A stretch of DNA of 64,000 nucleotides, taken from positions 1,178,001 through 1,242,000 of the forward strand of contig NZ_CP107780.1 of assembly GCF_036345175.1 (NCBI RefSeq). Reading direction: 5' to 3'. This document shows positions 40,858 to 49,303 of this stretch, one piece after another (within the stretch, counting starts at the first letter, position 1; each line of letters starts with the position of its first letter). The stretch is from Streptomyces sp. NBC_00576 (GTDB taxonomy: Bacteria; Actinomycetota; Actinomycetes; Streptomycetales; Streptomycetaceae). The notes under the pieces are model-generated. The model saw only the letters and a program-made list of their open reading frames with translations, had not been told where the DNA came from and searched no databases. Made by a program: the position numbers and the translations under genes.

Positions 40858-42597
40858 TCAGGCATGTCCGAGGATCTGTCGCAGCGCGTCCGTCAGCAAC
40901 TGTTCGGCGTTCTCGGCCGCTTCGGCGTGTCGGAAGGCGACGAACCCGTCCGGGCGTACGAGGAGCACTCCCGCGTCGGACACCTCGCTGAGGCCGGCCC
41001 AGTCGCCGTACGGGTCCTCGTACTCCTGGCCGGGGCCGACGACGACGGTGGCGATGTCGAGGGGCTGTGCCTTCGCCGCGCGGATCCAGCCGTCGCCGCC
41101 GATGCCGGTGAGGAGGGTGAAGCGGCCCCGGCCCACGGTGTCGAGAGTGGACAGGGTGCGGGTGCCCGAGGTGAGCCAGGCGTGCGGGAGTCTGGCGCCG
41201 GGGCGGGTGGAGGGCTGGTGGTGCAGCTCGGGGTCGCGGGCGAAGCCGGGGTCGGGGGTGCCGTCGGGGACGATCGCGGCGGACTCGTAGCGCTGGTTGA
41301 GGTCGACTCCGTGGGCGTTGAACTCGTACACCTTGGCGGCGATCGCCTCGCGCAGCCGGGCGCGCTGGTCGGCGGCGGCCTCGGTGGCGTCCTTGCGGGC
41401 GGCGATGTTGGCCCACAGCTCCTCGGGGGTCTGCGGGGAGAGCCCGTCGAGCGCCTCGAAGATCGGGGCGGTCTCGCCGATGGACTTGTTGGCGCGGGTG
41501 ACGATCTGTCTGCCGACGGGGGCGCGTTCGGCGGTGTAGCTGTCGAGCAGGCCTGGGGCGGCGACGCCGTCGAGGACCAGCTTCAGTTTCCAGGCCAGGT
41601 TGTAGGCGTCCTGGATGGAGGTGTTCGAGCCGAGCCCGTTGGACGGCGGGTGCCGGTGGACGGCGTCGCCGGCGCAGAAGACACGCCCGTTCGCATAGGT
41701 CTCGGCATACATCTCGTTGACCGTCCAGGCGGAGGACGACCTGATGGTCACGGGGATGTCGTCGTCGCCGACCAGCCTGCGGACGACTCCCTCGGCGTAC
41801 TCGGTGGTGAGGTCGGGGGCGCCGGCGGTCACGTCGTAGCCCCAGACGATCATCCACTCGTTCCAGGGGCGGACGTTGCGCACGAGGCCCGCGCCGATAC
41901 CGCCGACGGTGGCGCCGGGGGCGAGGACCCAGTAGAGGGTCGAGGGGCGGTGGGCCGTGTACTTGGTGAGGTCGGCGTCGAAGACGATGTTGATGCTGCC
42001 CGCGACGCCCATCTGGCCGCCCATGGGCAGTCCGGCGTCCTCGGCGACCTTGGAACGGCCGCCGTCGGCGCCGATCAGATAGCGGGCGCGGATCTCGTAC
42101 GTGTCGCCGCGCAGCCGGTCACGGACGGTGGCCGTGACGCCGGACGCGTCCTGAGTGTGCGTCAGATACTCGGTCTGGAAGCGGAGTTGGGTGCCGCGTG
42201 CGACGGCCGCGTCGACGAGGACCGGTTCCATCAGATGCTGCGGCAGGTCGCACATACGCGTGGGGCTGGCCAGTTCGTGCGCGGCCTGGACGAGCGGGTC
42301 GTTGCCCCAGGAGCGGACCCGGCCCAGTTCCTCGCCGGCCAGACTGGTGCAGAAGGTGGTGTTGCCCATCAGGTGCTGGGGCGTGGCCCTGGCGACCACG
42401 TCCTGCTCCACGCCGAGGTCGCGCAGGACCTCCATCGTGCGCTGGTTGGTGATGTGCGCGCGGGGCGTGTCGGCGAGGCTCGCGTACCGGGTGACGACGA
42501 TGTTGGGTACGCCGTAGGTGCTCAGCGCGAGCGCGGCCGACGCCCCGGCCGGGCCGCTGCCCACGATCAGCACGTCGGTGTCGACAACGGTATGCAC
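40858..42597 (-). CDS. FAD-dependent aromatic hydroxylase (resorcinol/phenol hydroxylase type)
   Basis: A 579-residue class A flavoprotein monooxygenase. The FAD dinucleotide motif VLIVGSGPAGASAAL is at the N-terminus, the DG motif is YLIGADGGRS, and the FAD ribityl motif is CAGDAVHRHPPSNGLGSN. The C-terminal thioredoxin-like domain of the phenol hydroxylase group occupies about 430-579. In this operon it most likely hydroxylates resorcinol or a similar phenol to hydroxyquinol. The GTG at 42597 (MHTVVDTDVL) has GGAG 8 bp upstream; longer GTG readings exist. Confidence 0.9.
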   Translation of the reverse strand: MHTVVDTDVLIVGSGPAGASAALALSTYGVPNIVVTRYASLADTPRAHITNQRTMEVLRDLGVEQDVVARATPQHLMGNTTFCTSLAGEELGRVRSWGNDPLVQAAHELASPTRMCDLPQHLMEPVLVDAAVARGTQLRFQTEYLTHTQDASGVTATVRDRLRGDTYEIRARYLIGADGGRSKVAEDAGLPMGGQMGVAGSINIVFDADLTKYTAHRPSTLYWVLAPGATVGGIGAGLVRNVRPWNEWMIVWGYDVTAGAPDLTTEYAEGVVRRLVGDDDIPVTIRSSSAWTVNEMYAETYANGRVFCAGDAVHRHPPSNGLGSNTSIQDAYNLAWKLKLVLDGVAAPGLLDSYTAERAPVGRQIVTRANKSIGETAPIFEALDGLSPQTPEELWANIAARKDATEAAADQRARLREAIAAKVYEFNAHGVDLNQRYESAAIVPDGTPDPGFARDPELHHQPSTRPGARLPHAWLTSGTRTLSTLDTVGRGRFTLLTGIGGDGWIRAAKAQPLDIATVVVGPGQEYEDPYGDWAGLSEVSDAGVLLVRPDGFVAFRHAEAAENAEQLLTDALRQILGHA

Positions 42598-42678
42598 GGC
42601 GAGCACTCCAAACGCTGGGCGGGCCGCGCGCGGGAACAACGGGCGGCCATCCGTGATCGTGGAGCGGCCCGGTCGTTC

Positions 42679-42705
42679 GTGGGTGTCTCAATACGAGACA
42701 CCCAC
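42679..42705. promoter_or_regulatory. Palindromic operator in the hydroxyquinol/regulator divergent region
   Basis: GTGGGTGTCTC (42679-42689) and GAGACACCCAC (42695-42705) form a perfect 11-bp dyad around AATAC. It lies 82 bp upstream of the flavin hydroxylase start and 58 bp upstream of the regulator ATG, ideal for divergent control. The inner 21 bp recur at 38760-38780. Confidence 0.9.
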
Positions 42706-42763
42706 CACCTCCCGGTACCTCTTCCACGGTCGCCGGACTCGGCCCGATACCGTGAGTGGTGCC

Positions 42764-44509
42764 ATGACCACAGCCGAAGAATCTCCCGCCCACCTCATGC
42801 TCAGCCAGGCACGACAGCGCTTCCTGACCGGGCATCCGCTGCCCGCCGACGTCCCCGCCGAGACGGTCGCCGCCTGGCGCCGTGCCCGCTTCCTCGGCGT
42901 ACGGCACGACGTGCGCCGGGCCGACTCCGTGGACGCGCGGACCGCCGGGTCGGCACTGCTGGCGGCGGCCCGGCCGGTCCTCGAACGACTCGCCCCGGCG
43001 CTCGGCAGCCGGTCTGCGCTGTTGCTCACCGACGACCGGCTGCGGGTGCTGTGGACAGCGGGCGACGCGCCCGGGGACGGGTTCCGCCGCGATCTGGCCG
43101 AGCGGGAGGTCGGGCACAACAGCGCGGCGCTCGCCCTGCGCACCCGGCGGCGCGCCGAGGTGCACGGCCCCGAGCACTTCCTCGACGTGTGGCAGGACGT
43201 GTCGGCGGTCAGCGTTCCGGTGTTCGCCCCGGGGTCCGGCCGCCCCCTCGGCACGATCACGGTCGCCGCCGGACTGTGCACCGGCGAGGGTCCGCATCCC
43301 GGCGCAGCCCTCGCGGAGGCGGCAGCGGCGGCGGTCGAGGCGGAGTTGCAGGCCCGCTCCCGCTCGGCCGAGCGGACACTCCTCGACGCGTACACACGTG
43401 CGGCGCACGGTCCGGGCGGTGGGCCGGGAGACGGGCAGGAGCGTGCGGTGGTGGCCCTGGACGGGCGCAACCGGCTGGTCAGCGAGGCGGCGGTGCGGCT
43501 GGTGTCGCCGCAGGTGCTGGAGTCGCTGGAGCGGGGCGCGCGGGCACTGTTGCGGTCGGCGGTGCCTGTCGAGTCGTACGACATCGCGCTGCCCGAAGGG
43601 GCGGGCTGTACCGCCGAGTTCCGTCCGGTGCAAGAACAGGTCGGCGGTCGGGTGCTCGGGATCGTCGCCCTGCTGGAGCCGGTCACGGAGGGGGCGCCGG
43701 TACGGGTGGTGCCGCGCCCGGTGGCGGGGCGGCCGACCGGGAGTTCGGTGCCGTGGCTCCACGCGGTGGGCCGGGCAACGGAGTTGGCCCGCGGCACCGA
43801 ACCGCTCCTGCTGACCGGGGAGCGCGGGTCCGGCAAGACCACGCTGGCCCGCGAACTACTGAACGGCACCGAGCCACTGGTCCTGGACGCCGCCGAGTCA
43901 CCCGAACTCTGCCTGCGAGGCAGCGAGTTGATGGGCCACCGTCCGCTCCTCCTCCGGCACGCCGAGCGGCTCGCCCAGTCCGATGTCGCCGCGCTGAACG
44001 GTCTCCTCGACGAGCGTCCGGACGTGCGTCTGCTGGCCACGTACACACCCGGCACTCCCCCGGGCCCCTGTCTCCAGCGGCTCCTGGACAAGCTGGCCGC
44101 CCGCTCGGTCGCCCTGCCCGCGTTGCGTGAACGCCCGGAGGACATCCGCGAGTTGCTCCCGGCGCTGACTCCGAGGCCGGCCAGCGGTACGCCGCCGCTC
44201 ACCTGGACGCTGGACGCGCTGCGGGCGCTGGAGCGCTATCAGTGGCCCGGCAACCTCACCGAACTCGCCCGGCTGGTGCGGACGTTGGCGGAGAATCGAC
44301 GGGCGGCGGGGCCGGTCGGGCGGGCCGAACTCCCGGACTCGGTACGGGAAGGGCCGGCCGCGCGCCCACTCAGCCCGATGGAGCACGCCGAGCGCACCGC
44401 GATCCTGGAGGCGCTGCGCCGCAACGGTGGCAACAAGGCCCGTACAGCGGCGGACCTGGGCATCGCCCGCGCGACGCTCTACCGGAAGCTGCGCGAGTAC
44501 CGGGCCTGA
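42764..44509 (+). CDS. AcoR-like regulator (GAF, degenerate sigma-54 activator domain, Fis HTH)
   Basis: A 581-residue regulator. A GAF-type sensor (about 65-195) and a PAS-like segment (about 225-305) precede a reduced AAA+ domain with Walker A TGERGSGKTT (351-360). The sigma-54-contacting GAFTGA loop is missing, and the Walker B acid residues expected in a GTLFLDE-like motif read LLLRHAERL. The C-terminal Fis-type helix-turn-helix is RNGGNKARTAADLGIARATL. It diverges from the hydroxyquinol operon and most likely binds the palindrome between them, acting through the ordinary sigma factor. The ATG at 42764 is used; an in-frame GTG lies at 42752. Confidence 0.88.
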   Translation: MTTAEESPAHLMLSQARQRFLTGHPLPADVPAETVAAWRRARFLGVRHDVRRADSVDARTAGSALLAAARPVLERLAPALGSRSALLLTDDRLRVLWTAGDAPGDGFRRDLAEREVGHNSAALALRTRRRAEVHGPEHFLDVWQDVSAVSVPVFAPGSGRPLGTITVAAGLCTGEGPHPGAALAEAAAAAVEAELQARSRSAERTLLDAYTRAAHGPGGGPGDGQERAVVALDGRNRLVSEAAVRLVSPQVLESLERGARALLRSAVPVESYDIALPEGAGCTAEFRPVQEQVGGRVLGIVALLEPVTEGAPVRVVPRPVAGRPTGSSVPWLHAVGRATELARGTEPLLLTGERGSGKTTLARELLNGTEPLVLDAAESPELCLRGSELMGHRPLLLRHAERLAQSDVAALNGLLDERPDVRLLATYTPGTPPGPCLQRLLDKLAARSVALPALRERPEDIRELLPALTPRPASGTPPLTWTLDALRALERYQWPGNLTELARLVRTLAENRRAAGPVGRAELPDSVREGPAARPLSPMEHAERTAILEALRRNGGNKARTAADLGIARATLYRKLREYRA

Positions 44510-44516
44510 GACGGCT

Positions 44517-45527
44517 TCAGCAACCTTCGGCCGGTGGGGCCGTCGTCCCCCGGATCTCCAGTGTGGGTGCGGCGAGATGGACGCTGCCCGGGGCTCGGGG
44601 CGGGTCGAATCGGTCGAGGAGACAACGGGCGGCGCGGCGGCCGACCTCGTGGCTGGCGGGGTTCACGGTGGTCAGCCAGACGTGGCGCAGCCGGGAGATG
44701 TTCGTGTTGTCGTAGCCGATGACGGACAGGTCTCGCGGGACGCTCAGCCCAAGTTCCTCGGCGGCGGAGAGGGCGCCGACGGACGTCATGTCGTTGACGG
44801 CGAAGAGGGCGGTGGGCCGGTCGGCGGGGCCGCCGAGCAGCCGGACGGTGCTGCGGTAGCCGCCTTCCTCGGTCAGGTCGCCGGCCTCGACGAGCGCGCT
44901 GTCCGCCAGGCCGTGCGCACGCATGGTCGCCTCGAAGCTGCGTCGGCGCAGTTCCCCGACGGCGCCGTAACCGGCGATGTGGGCGATACGGCGGTGACCG
45001 AGCCCGATGAGGTACTCGGTGGCGATCCGGGCGCCGTGCTCGTCGTCGTTGGCGACCACGTCGACGCCGGGCAGCACGGGCTCACGGGCGCCGGCGACGA
45101 CGACCGGGATGCGCTCGGCGAGGGCGCCGAGGACCGCCGGGTCGGGCAGGGTGCCCACCACGACCAGGCCGTCGACGCCGAGGTCGCGGAAGGGGCCGGT
45201 GAGGTCCTGGCCGCTGCGCCGGTTGAGGCGGGCGTCGGCGAGCAGCATGTGGAGGCCGTTGTCGTGGAGGAGGGAGCCCAGGCCGTCGAGCAGGTCGACG
45301 AACCAGGGGTTGCGCAGGTCGTTGAGGAGGACGCCGACAGTCCGGGTGCGCTGTTCGCTGAGGCTGCGCGCGGCGGCGTTCGGCCGGTAGCCGAGCTCCC
45401 GCACGGCGAGCAGGACGGCCTCCCGTTTCGCGGGGCGTACCTGTTCGGAGCCGCGCAGCACCAGCGAGACCAGGGATTTCGACACACCGGCTCGTTCGGC
45501 GACGTCTCGGATGGTCGGTGGCCTCAT
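44517..45527 (-). CDS. LacI-family transcriptional regulator
   Basis: A 336-residue repressor. The N-terminal helix-turn-helix and hinge read TIRDVAERAGVSKSLVSLVL through SLSEQRTRTVG, followed by a periplasmic-binding-type sugar domain (VGVLLNDLRNPWFVDLLDGL to the end) with the TALFAVNDMTSVGALSAAEELG effector-domain motif. It diverges from a Gfo/Idh/MocA dehydrogenase across 132 bp containing the palindrome TGGACCGGTCCA, so it probably represses that gene. It ends 7 bp from the AcoR-like gene. Confidence 0.92.
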   Translation of the reverse strand: MRPPTIRDVAERAGVSKSLVSLVLRGSEQVRPAKREAVLLAVRELGYRPNAAARSLSEQRTRTVGVLLNDLRNPWFVDLLDGLGSLLHDNGLHMLLADARLNRRSGQDLTGPFRDLGVDGLVVVGTLPDPAVLGALAERIPVVVAGAREPVLPGVDVVANDDEHGARIATEYLIGLGHRRIAHIAGYGAVGELRRRSFEATMRAHGLADSALVEAGDLTEEGGYRSTVRLLGGPADRPTALFAVNDMTSVGALSAAEELGLSVPRDLSVIGYDNTNISRLRHVWLTTVNPASHEVGRRAARCLLDRFDPPRAPGSVHLAAPTLEIRGTTAPPAEGC

Positions 45528-45558
45528 GTGTTGGACCGTTCCACAGCCCCCTAGGCCC

Positions 45559-45646
45559 TGTCAAAGGCTTCCGTCACAGGCAGAAAGGGTTGACAGCACC
45601 GGCCGAGCGCCCCGAGGGTGAGTGGGAAATGTTCTGGACCGGTCCA
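45559..45646. promoter_or_regulatory. Divergent promoters and LacI operator
   Basis: TTGACA (45590-45595) faces the dehydrogenase gene and its inverse TGTCAA (45559-45564) faces the LacI gene, each a good -35 element. The perfect palindrome TGGACCGGTCCA (45635-45646), with a central CG as in most LacI-family operators, lies 13 bp upstream of the dehydrogenase ATG. Confidence 0.7.
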
Positions 45647-45659
45647 AAGAGGGGCTGTC

Positions 45660-46817
45660 ATGGCAAGTACGCTCGGTGTCGCCGTCGTGGGGTTCGGCTG
45701 GATGGGACGGGTGCACACGCAGGCATACGTCCGCCTGGCACACCACTTCCCCCAGCTGGGGCTGCGGCCCGAACTGGTCATGGTCGCCGAGGAGGTGCCG
45801 GGCCGGGCCGAGGAGGCCGCCGCGCAGTTCGGGTTCGCCTCGACGACCCGTGACTGGCGTGACATCGCCGCCGACCCGCGCGTGCAGGCCGTGAGCATCA
45901 CCGCGCCGAACTTCCTGCACCGGGAGATCGGCGTCGCGATGGCCGAGGCGGGCAAGCACATCTGGATCGAGAAGCCGGTCGGCCTCACCGCGGCCGACGC
46001 GAGCGCGGTCGCCGACGCGGTCGCCAAGGCCGGCGTCCAGGGCACGGTCGGCTTCAACTACCGCAACGCGCCCGCCGTGGAGCGGGCCCGCCAGCTGATC
46101 GCCTCCGGCGAGATCGGCACGGTCACGCATGTCCGCGTCCGCCTGTTCAGCGACTACGCGGCCCACCCGGACGGCGCTCTGACCTGGCGGTACGAGCGGG
46201 AGCGCGGCGGCAGCGGAGTGCTGGGCGACCTCGCCTCACACGGCGCGGACCTGGCCCGTTTCCTCCTCGGCGACATCGCCTCGCTCACCGCCGACACGGC
46301 CGTCTTCGTGCCCGAGCGGTCCCGCCCGACGGGCGCCACGGCCGGGCACACCCGTGCGTCGGGCGGTGAGCTGGGCCCGGTGGAGAACGAGGACTACGTC
46401 TCCTGCCTGCTGCGTTTCGCCTCCGGCGCCCGGGGTGTGCTGGAGGCGTGCCGGGTGTCGGTCGGCGAGCAGAACAACTACGGCTTCGAGGTGCACGGCA
46501 CGAAGGGCGCGGTGTTCTGGGACTTCCGCCGGATGAACGAGCTGGGCGTGAGCACCGGTACGTCGTACCAGGATCAGCCGGTCAGTACGGTGTTCGTCGG
46601 GCCGGGTGACGGGGAGTTCGGGGCGTTCCAGCCGGGGGCGGCGAACGCGATGGGGTACGACGACCTGAAGGTCATCGAGGCTCACCGTTTTGTGCGGTCG
46701 GTGGCCGAAGGAACGCCGTACGGGGCCACGTTGACGGATGCGGTGCGGAGCGCTGCCGCGCTGGATGCGATGAGTCGGTCTGTGGAGTCGGGGGCGTGGG
46801 TGAAGGTGGGGGCGTAG
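45660..46817 (+). CDS. Gfo/Idh/MocA-family oxidoreductase
   Basis: A 385-residue NAD(P)-dependent sugar or cyclitol dehydrogenase. The Rossmann motif is VAVVGFGWMGRVHTQAY, the conserved EKP motif is IWIEKPVGLT (Lys near 103), and the C-terminal alpha/beta domain has ERERGGSGVLGDLASHGAD with the catalytic-region aspartate and histidine. It is a single-gene transcript controlled by the divergent LacI regulator. The carbohydrate substrate is unknown. Confidence 0.9.
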   Translation: MASTLGVAVVGFGWMGRVHTQAYVRLAHHFPQLGLRPELVMVAEEVPGRAEEAAAQFGFASTTRDWRDIAADPRVQAVSITAPNFLHREIGVAMAEAGKHIWIEKPVGLTAADASAVADAVAKAGVQGTVGFNYRNAPAVERARQLIASGEIGTVTHVRVRLFSDYAAHPDGALTWRYERERGGSGVLGDLASHGADLARFLLGDIASLTADTAVFVPERSRPTGATAGHTRASGGELGPVENEDYVSCLLRFASGARGVLEACRVSVGEQNNYGFEVHGTKGAVFWDFRRMNELGVSTGTSYQDQPVSTVFVGPGDGEFGAFQPGAANAMGYDDLKVIEAHRFVRSVAEGTPYGATLTDAVRSAAALDAMSRSVESGAWVKVGA

Positions 46818-46830
46818 CGGTCTTTTCGTC

Positions 46831-46887
46831 GGCTGCGGGCCGGTGGGGGCTGGTCGCGCAGTTCCCCGCGCCCCTTTCGGGGGCGCG
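46831..46887. repeat. Dispersed intergenic repeat, copy 3 (short form)
   Basis: Begins as copies 1, 2 and 4 (GGCTGCGGGCCGGTGGGGGC) but continues with TGGTCGCGCAGTTCCCCGCG and CCCCTTTCGGGGGCGCG, so the middle is replaced. CCCCTTTCGGGG can fold into a small hairpin. It lies between the convergent dehydrogenase and LacI genes and may act as terminator. Confidence 0.65.
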
Positions 46888-46926
46888 AGTCCGCCCCCGA
46901 GTTCCCCCGGACCCCCTGGATGGCGG

Positions 46927-47949
46927 TCAGCGTGGCGGCATGTTGTATGGCGTCACCACCTGGATCGCGGACGGCAGGGTCGGGCCGGCGGGAGGCAGGG
47001 CGCCGTGGGTGCGCATGATCGTGCGGCAGGCCTCTTGCATGTCCTGGCGGAGGTCGTGGTGGAGGACGCAGGACAGGCGGTGTTCGCGCAGCAGGCGGGT
47101 GTTGTCGTGGTCCAGGTCGTGGGCGACGAACACGGCGCACTCGCGACCCAGATCCTCGAAGGCCCGTAGCGTCGCGATGTTGCCGCCGCCGATCGAGTAG
47201 ACCGCCCGGATGTCGGGGTCGCGCTTCAGGGCGTCCCGGACCAGGTCGTACTGGGTGGCGTCCAGGCCCTGCCCCTCGGTGATCTCGACGAGGGCTCGCT
47301 CGGGATGCCTGGCCCTCATCGCGCCCCGGAAACCCATCTCGCGCTCCTCCTCGTTGCGGAAGAAGCCGCTGCTGAGGCTGGTGAGAACGTTGCCGGGGCG
47401 CTCGCCGAGCCACTGGCCCATGAGGTAGGCGGCGGTGGCGCCGGCGGCCCGGTTGTCGATGCCGACATAGGCGAGGCGGGCGCTGGTGGGCAGGTCGGTC
47501 ACCAGGGTGACGACCGGGATGCCCGCGGCCACCAGCCGGCCGACGGCCGCCGAGATCTCGGGCACGTCCGGAGCCTTGACGATGACGCCCTGTGAGCCGC
47601 GGCGGGCGATGCGGTCGAGGGTCGCCGCCAGTTCGGCGACCGGGCCGGTCTCGCGGAAGTGGAAGCGGGAGCGAACGACGGCGGGGTGCAGGACCGGCAG
47701 CTCGGCCTCCAGGGCGGCCCGGACGGCGGTGGTGAACCGCTCGGGCGCCTGCATCACGATGTCGATCATGAACGTACGGCCGACCAGCCGGACCTGGGTG
47801 CGCTGCCGGTCCAGGTCCGCGATGGCCTGCCGTACCTCCCGCTGGGTGCTCTCGCGCACGCCGCCCCGGCCGTTCAGGACGCGGTCGACGGTGGCCTCGC
47901 TGAGGCCCGCCTGACGCGCGATCTCCCGGATCGGATAGGGGTGGCCCAT
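46927..47949 (-). CDS. LacI-family transcriptional regulator
   Basis: A 340-residue repressor. The DNA-binding head has PIREIARQAGLSEATVDRVL and NGRGGVRESTQREV, and the ligand domain has the GIDNRAAGATAAYLMGQWL and YSIGGGNIATLRAFEDLG segments of the sugar-binding type. Its divergent neighbour is the PhyH, SDR and Gfo/Idh operon, whose upstream region holds a palindrome and direct repeats. It therefore probably controls that operon in response to a sugar or cyclitol. Confidence 0.9.
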   Translation of the reverse strand: MGHPYPIREIARQAGLSEATVDRVLNGRGGVRESTQREVRQAIADLDRQRTQVRLVGRTFMIDIVMQAPERFTTAVRAALEAELPVLHPAVVRSRFHFRETGPVAELAATLDRIARRGSQGVIVKAPDVPEISAAVGRLVAAGIPVVTLVTDLPTSARLAYVGIDNRAAGATAAYLMGQWLGERPGNVLTSLSSGFFRNEEEREMGFRGAMRARHPERALVEITEGQGLDATQYDLVRDALKRDPDIRAVYSIGGGNIATLRAFEDLGRECAVFVAHDLDHDNTRLLREHRLSCVLHHDLRQDMQEACRTIMRTHGALPPAGPTLPSAIQVVTPYNMPPR

Positions 47950-48013
47950 GGAGAGGTTCCTCGGCTTCTGCTTGAGGGGTTTTTGATGGCTGTCTGCTGG
48001 TTGTTTGACGAGT

Positions 48014-48093
48014 TTGTCATGACAACAATGACAGCAACAATGACGGCCTTGAGGCGCCGTCGCCGTTGATGATGTTGATGTTCGATGTTGATG
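48014..48093. promoter_or_regulatory. Repeat-rich control region of the PhyH operon
   Basis: A perfect 12-bp palindrome TTGTCATGACAA (48014-48025), two direct copies of CAACAATGAC (48023-48032 and 48035-48044, 12-bp period) and three copies of GTTGATG (48065, 48074 and 48087). The region is markedly less GC-rich than its surroundings. It lies 20-100 bp ahead of the ATG at 48112 and is the natural place for LacI binding. Confidence 0.7.
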
Positions 48094-48111
48094 ATCGAGA
48101 GAAGGACGACG

Positions 48112-49290
48112 ATGTCCCTCACCGCCGCACAACGCCGCGCGTGGCTGTCCGAACAGGACTGCGATCTCGACGCCTTCCGCGCCGAGGCCGAGCGGACGAC
48201 CGACGCCGCCGACTACCCGTACGCGACCGCCGTCCGCGAGAACGTCCTCGTCTACGACAGTGAGCGGCTGCGCACCGCCGTCACCACGCCCGAGGGACGC
48301 CGGGAGGTCCTGGCGGAACTCGTCCGGGCGCTCACCGACGGACCCGGCGTCGTGGTCCTCCAACGGGCCTTCGCCGATCTGCCGGTCGTGGACCGGGCAA
48401 CCGCCGCCTTCGAGGCGCTCATCGCCGACCAGCGCGCTGCCGGGACGGTCGCGGGCGACCACTTCGCCAAGCCGGGGGCCAACGACCGGGTGTGGAACGC
48501 CCTGGAGAAGACGGCGCTGCGCGCGCCCGAGGCGTTCGCCGACTACTACGCCAACGACATGGTCGCCCTCGTCTCGACCGCCTGGCTCGGCCCCGGCTAC
48601 CAGGTCACCTCCCAGATCAACGTGGTCAACCCCGGTGGCGCTGCGCAGAGCCCGCATCGCGACTTCCACCTCGGCTTCCTGTCCAACGAGACTGCAGCCG
48701 CCTACCCGGCGCACGTCCACCGGCTGTCCCCCGTGCTGACGCTGCAGGGCGCGGTCGCCCACTGCGACATGCCGGTCGAGTCAGGACCGACGCTGTACCT
48801 GCCGTACTCGCACTCGTACGAGCCCGGCTACCTGGCGTGGCGTCTCCCGGAGTTCAAGACGTACTTCGACGCCCACCATGTGCAACTCCCGCTGGCCAAG
48901 GGCGACGCGGCGTTCTTCAACCCGGCGCTCTTCCACGCGGCCGGCACCAACCGCTCCGCGGACATCCGCCGGATGGCGAACCTCCTCCAGGTGTCCTCCG
49001 CGTTCGGGCGGGCCATGGAGAGCGTGGACCGGGAGGCGATGGTGAACGCGGTCTACCCGGTACTGCTCGCCCGCAAGGCCGAGGGGGCGAGCGACGCATG
49101 GCTGGAGGCGGTCGTCGCGGCCTCGGCCGAGGGCTACCCCTTTCCCACAAACCTCGACCGGGATCCGCCGGTCGACGGGCTGGCCCCGCCCTCGCAGGCG
49201 GACCTCGTGCGGCGTGCGCTGCGCGAGGAGTGGACCCCCGAGGCGCTCCGCGAGGCACTGCGGACCGGCGCCGAACGACGTGAAAGCTGA
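48112..49290 (+). CDS. Phytanoyl-CoA dioxygenase (PhyH) family Fe(II)/2-oxoglutarate oxygenase
   Basis: A 392-residue oxygenase with the 2-His-1-carboxylate facial triad: His182 and Asp184 (SPHRDFHLGF) and the distal His275 (FNPALFHAAGTNRS), with Arg281 placed to bind 2-oxoglutarate. The ATG at 48112 follows AAGGAC. Members hydroxylate fatty acyl, secondary-metabolite or small polar substrates. It is the first gene of an operon with an SDR and a Gfo/Idh dehydrogenase, 13 bp before the SDR, under a divergent LacI regulator, so a sugar- or cyclitol-like substrate is more likely than a lipid. Confidence 0.88.
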   Translation: MSLTAAQRRAWLSEQDCDLDAFRAEAERTTDAADYPYATAVRENVLVYDSERLRTAVTTPEGRREVLAELVRALTDGPGVVVLQRAFADLPVVDRATAAFEALIADQRAAGTVAGDHFAKPGANDRVWNALEKTALRAPEAFADYYANDMVALVSTAWLGPGYQVTSQINVVNPGGAAQSPHRDFHLGFLSNETAAAYPAHVHRLSPVLTLQGAVAHCDMPVESGPTLYLPYSHSYEPGYLAWRLPEFKTYFDAHHVQLPLAKGDAAFFNPALFHAAGTNRSADIRRMANLLQVSSAFGRAMESVDREAMVNAVYPVLLARKAEGASDAWLEAVVAASAEGYPFPTNLDRDPPVDGLAPPSQADLVRRALREEWTPEALREALRTGAERRES

Positions 49291-49303
49291 GGAACGGAAC
49301 AGC

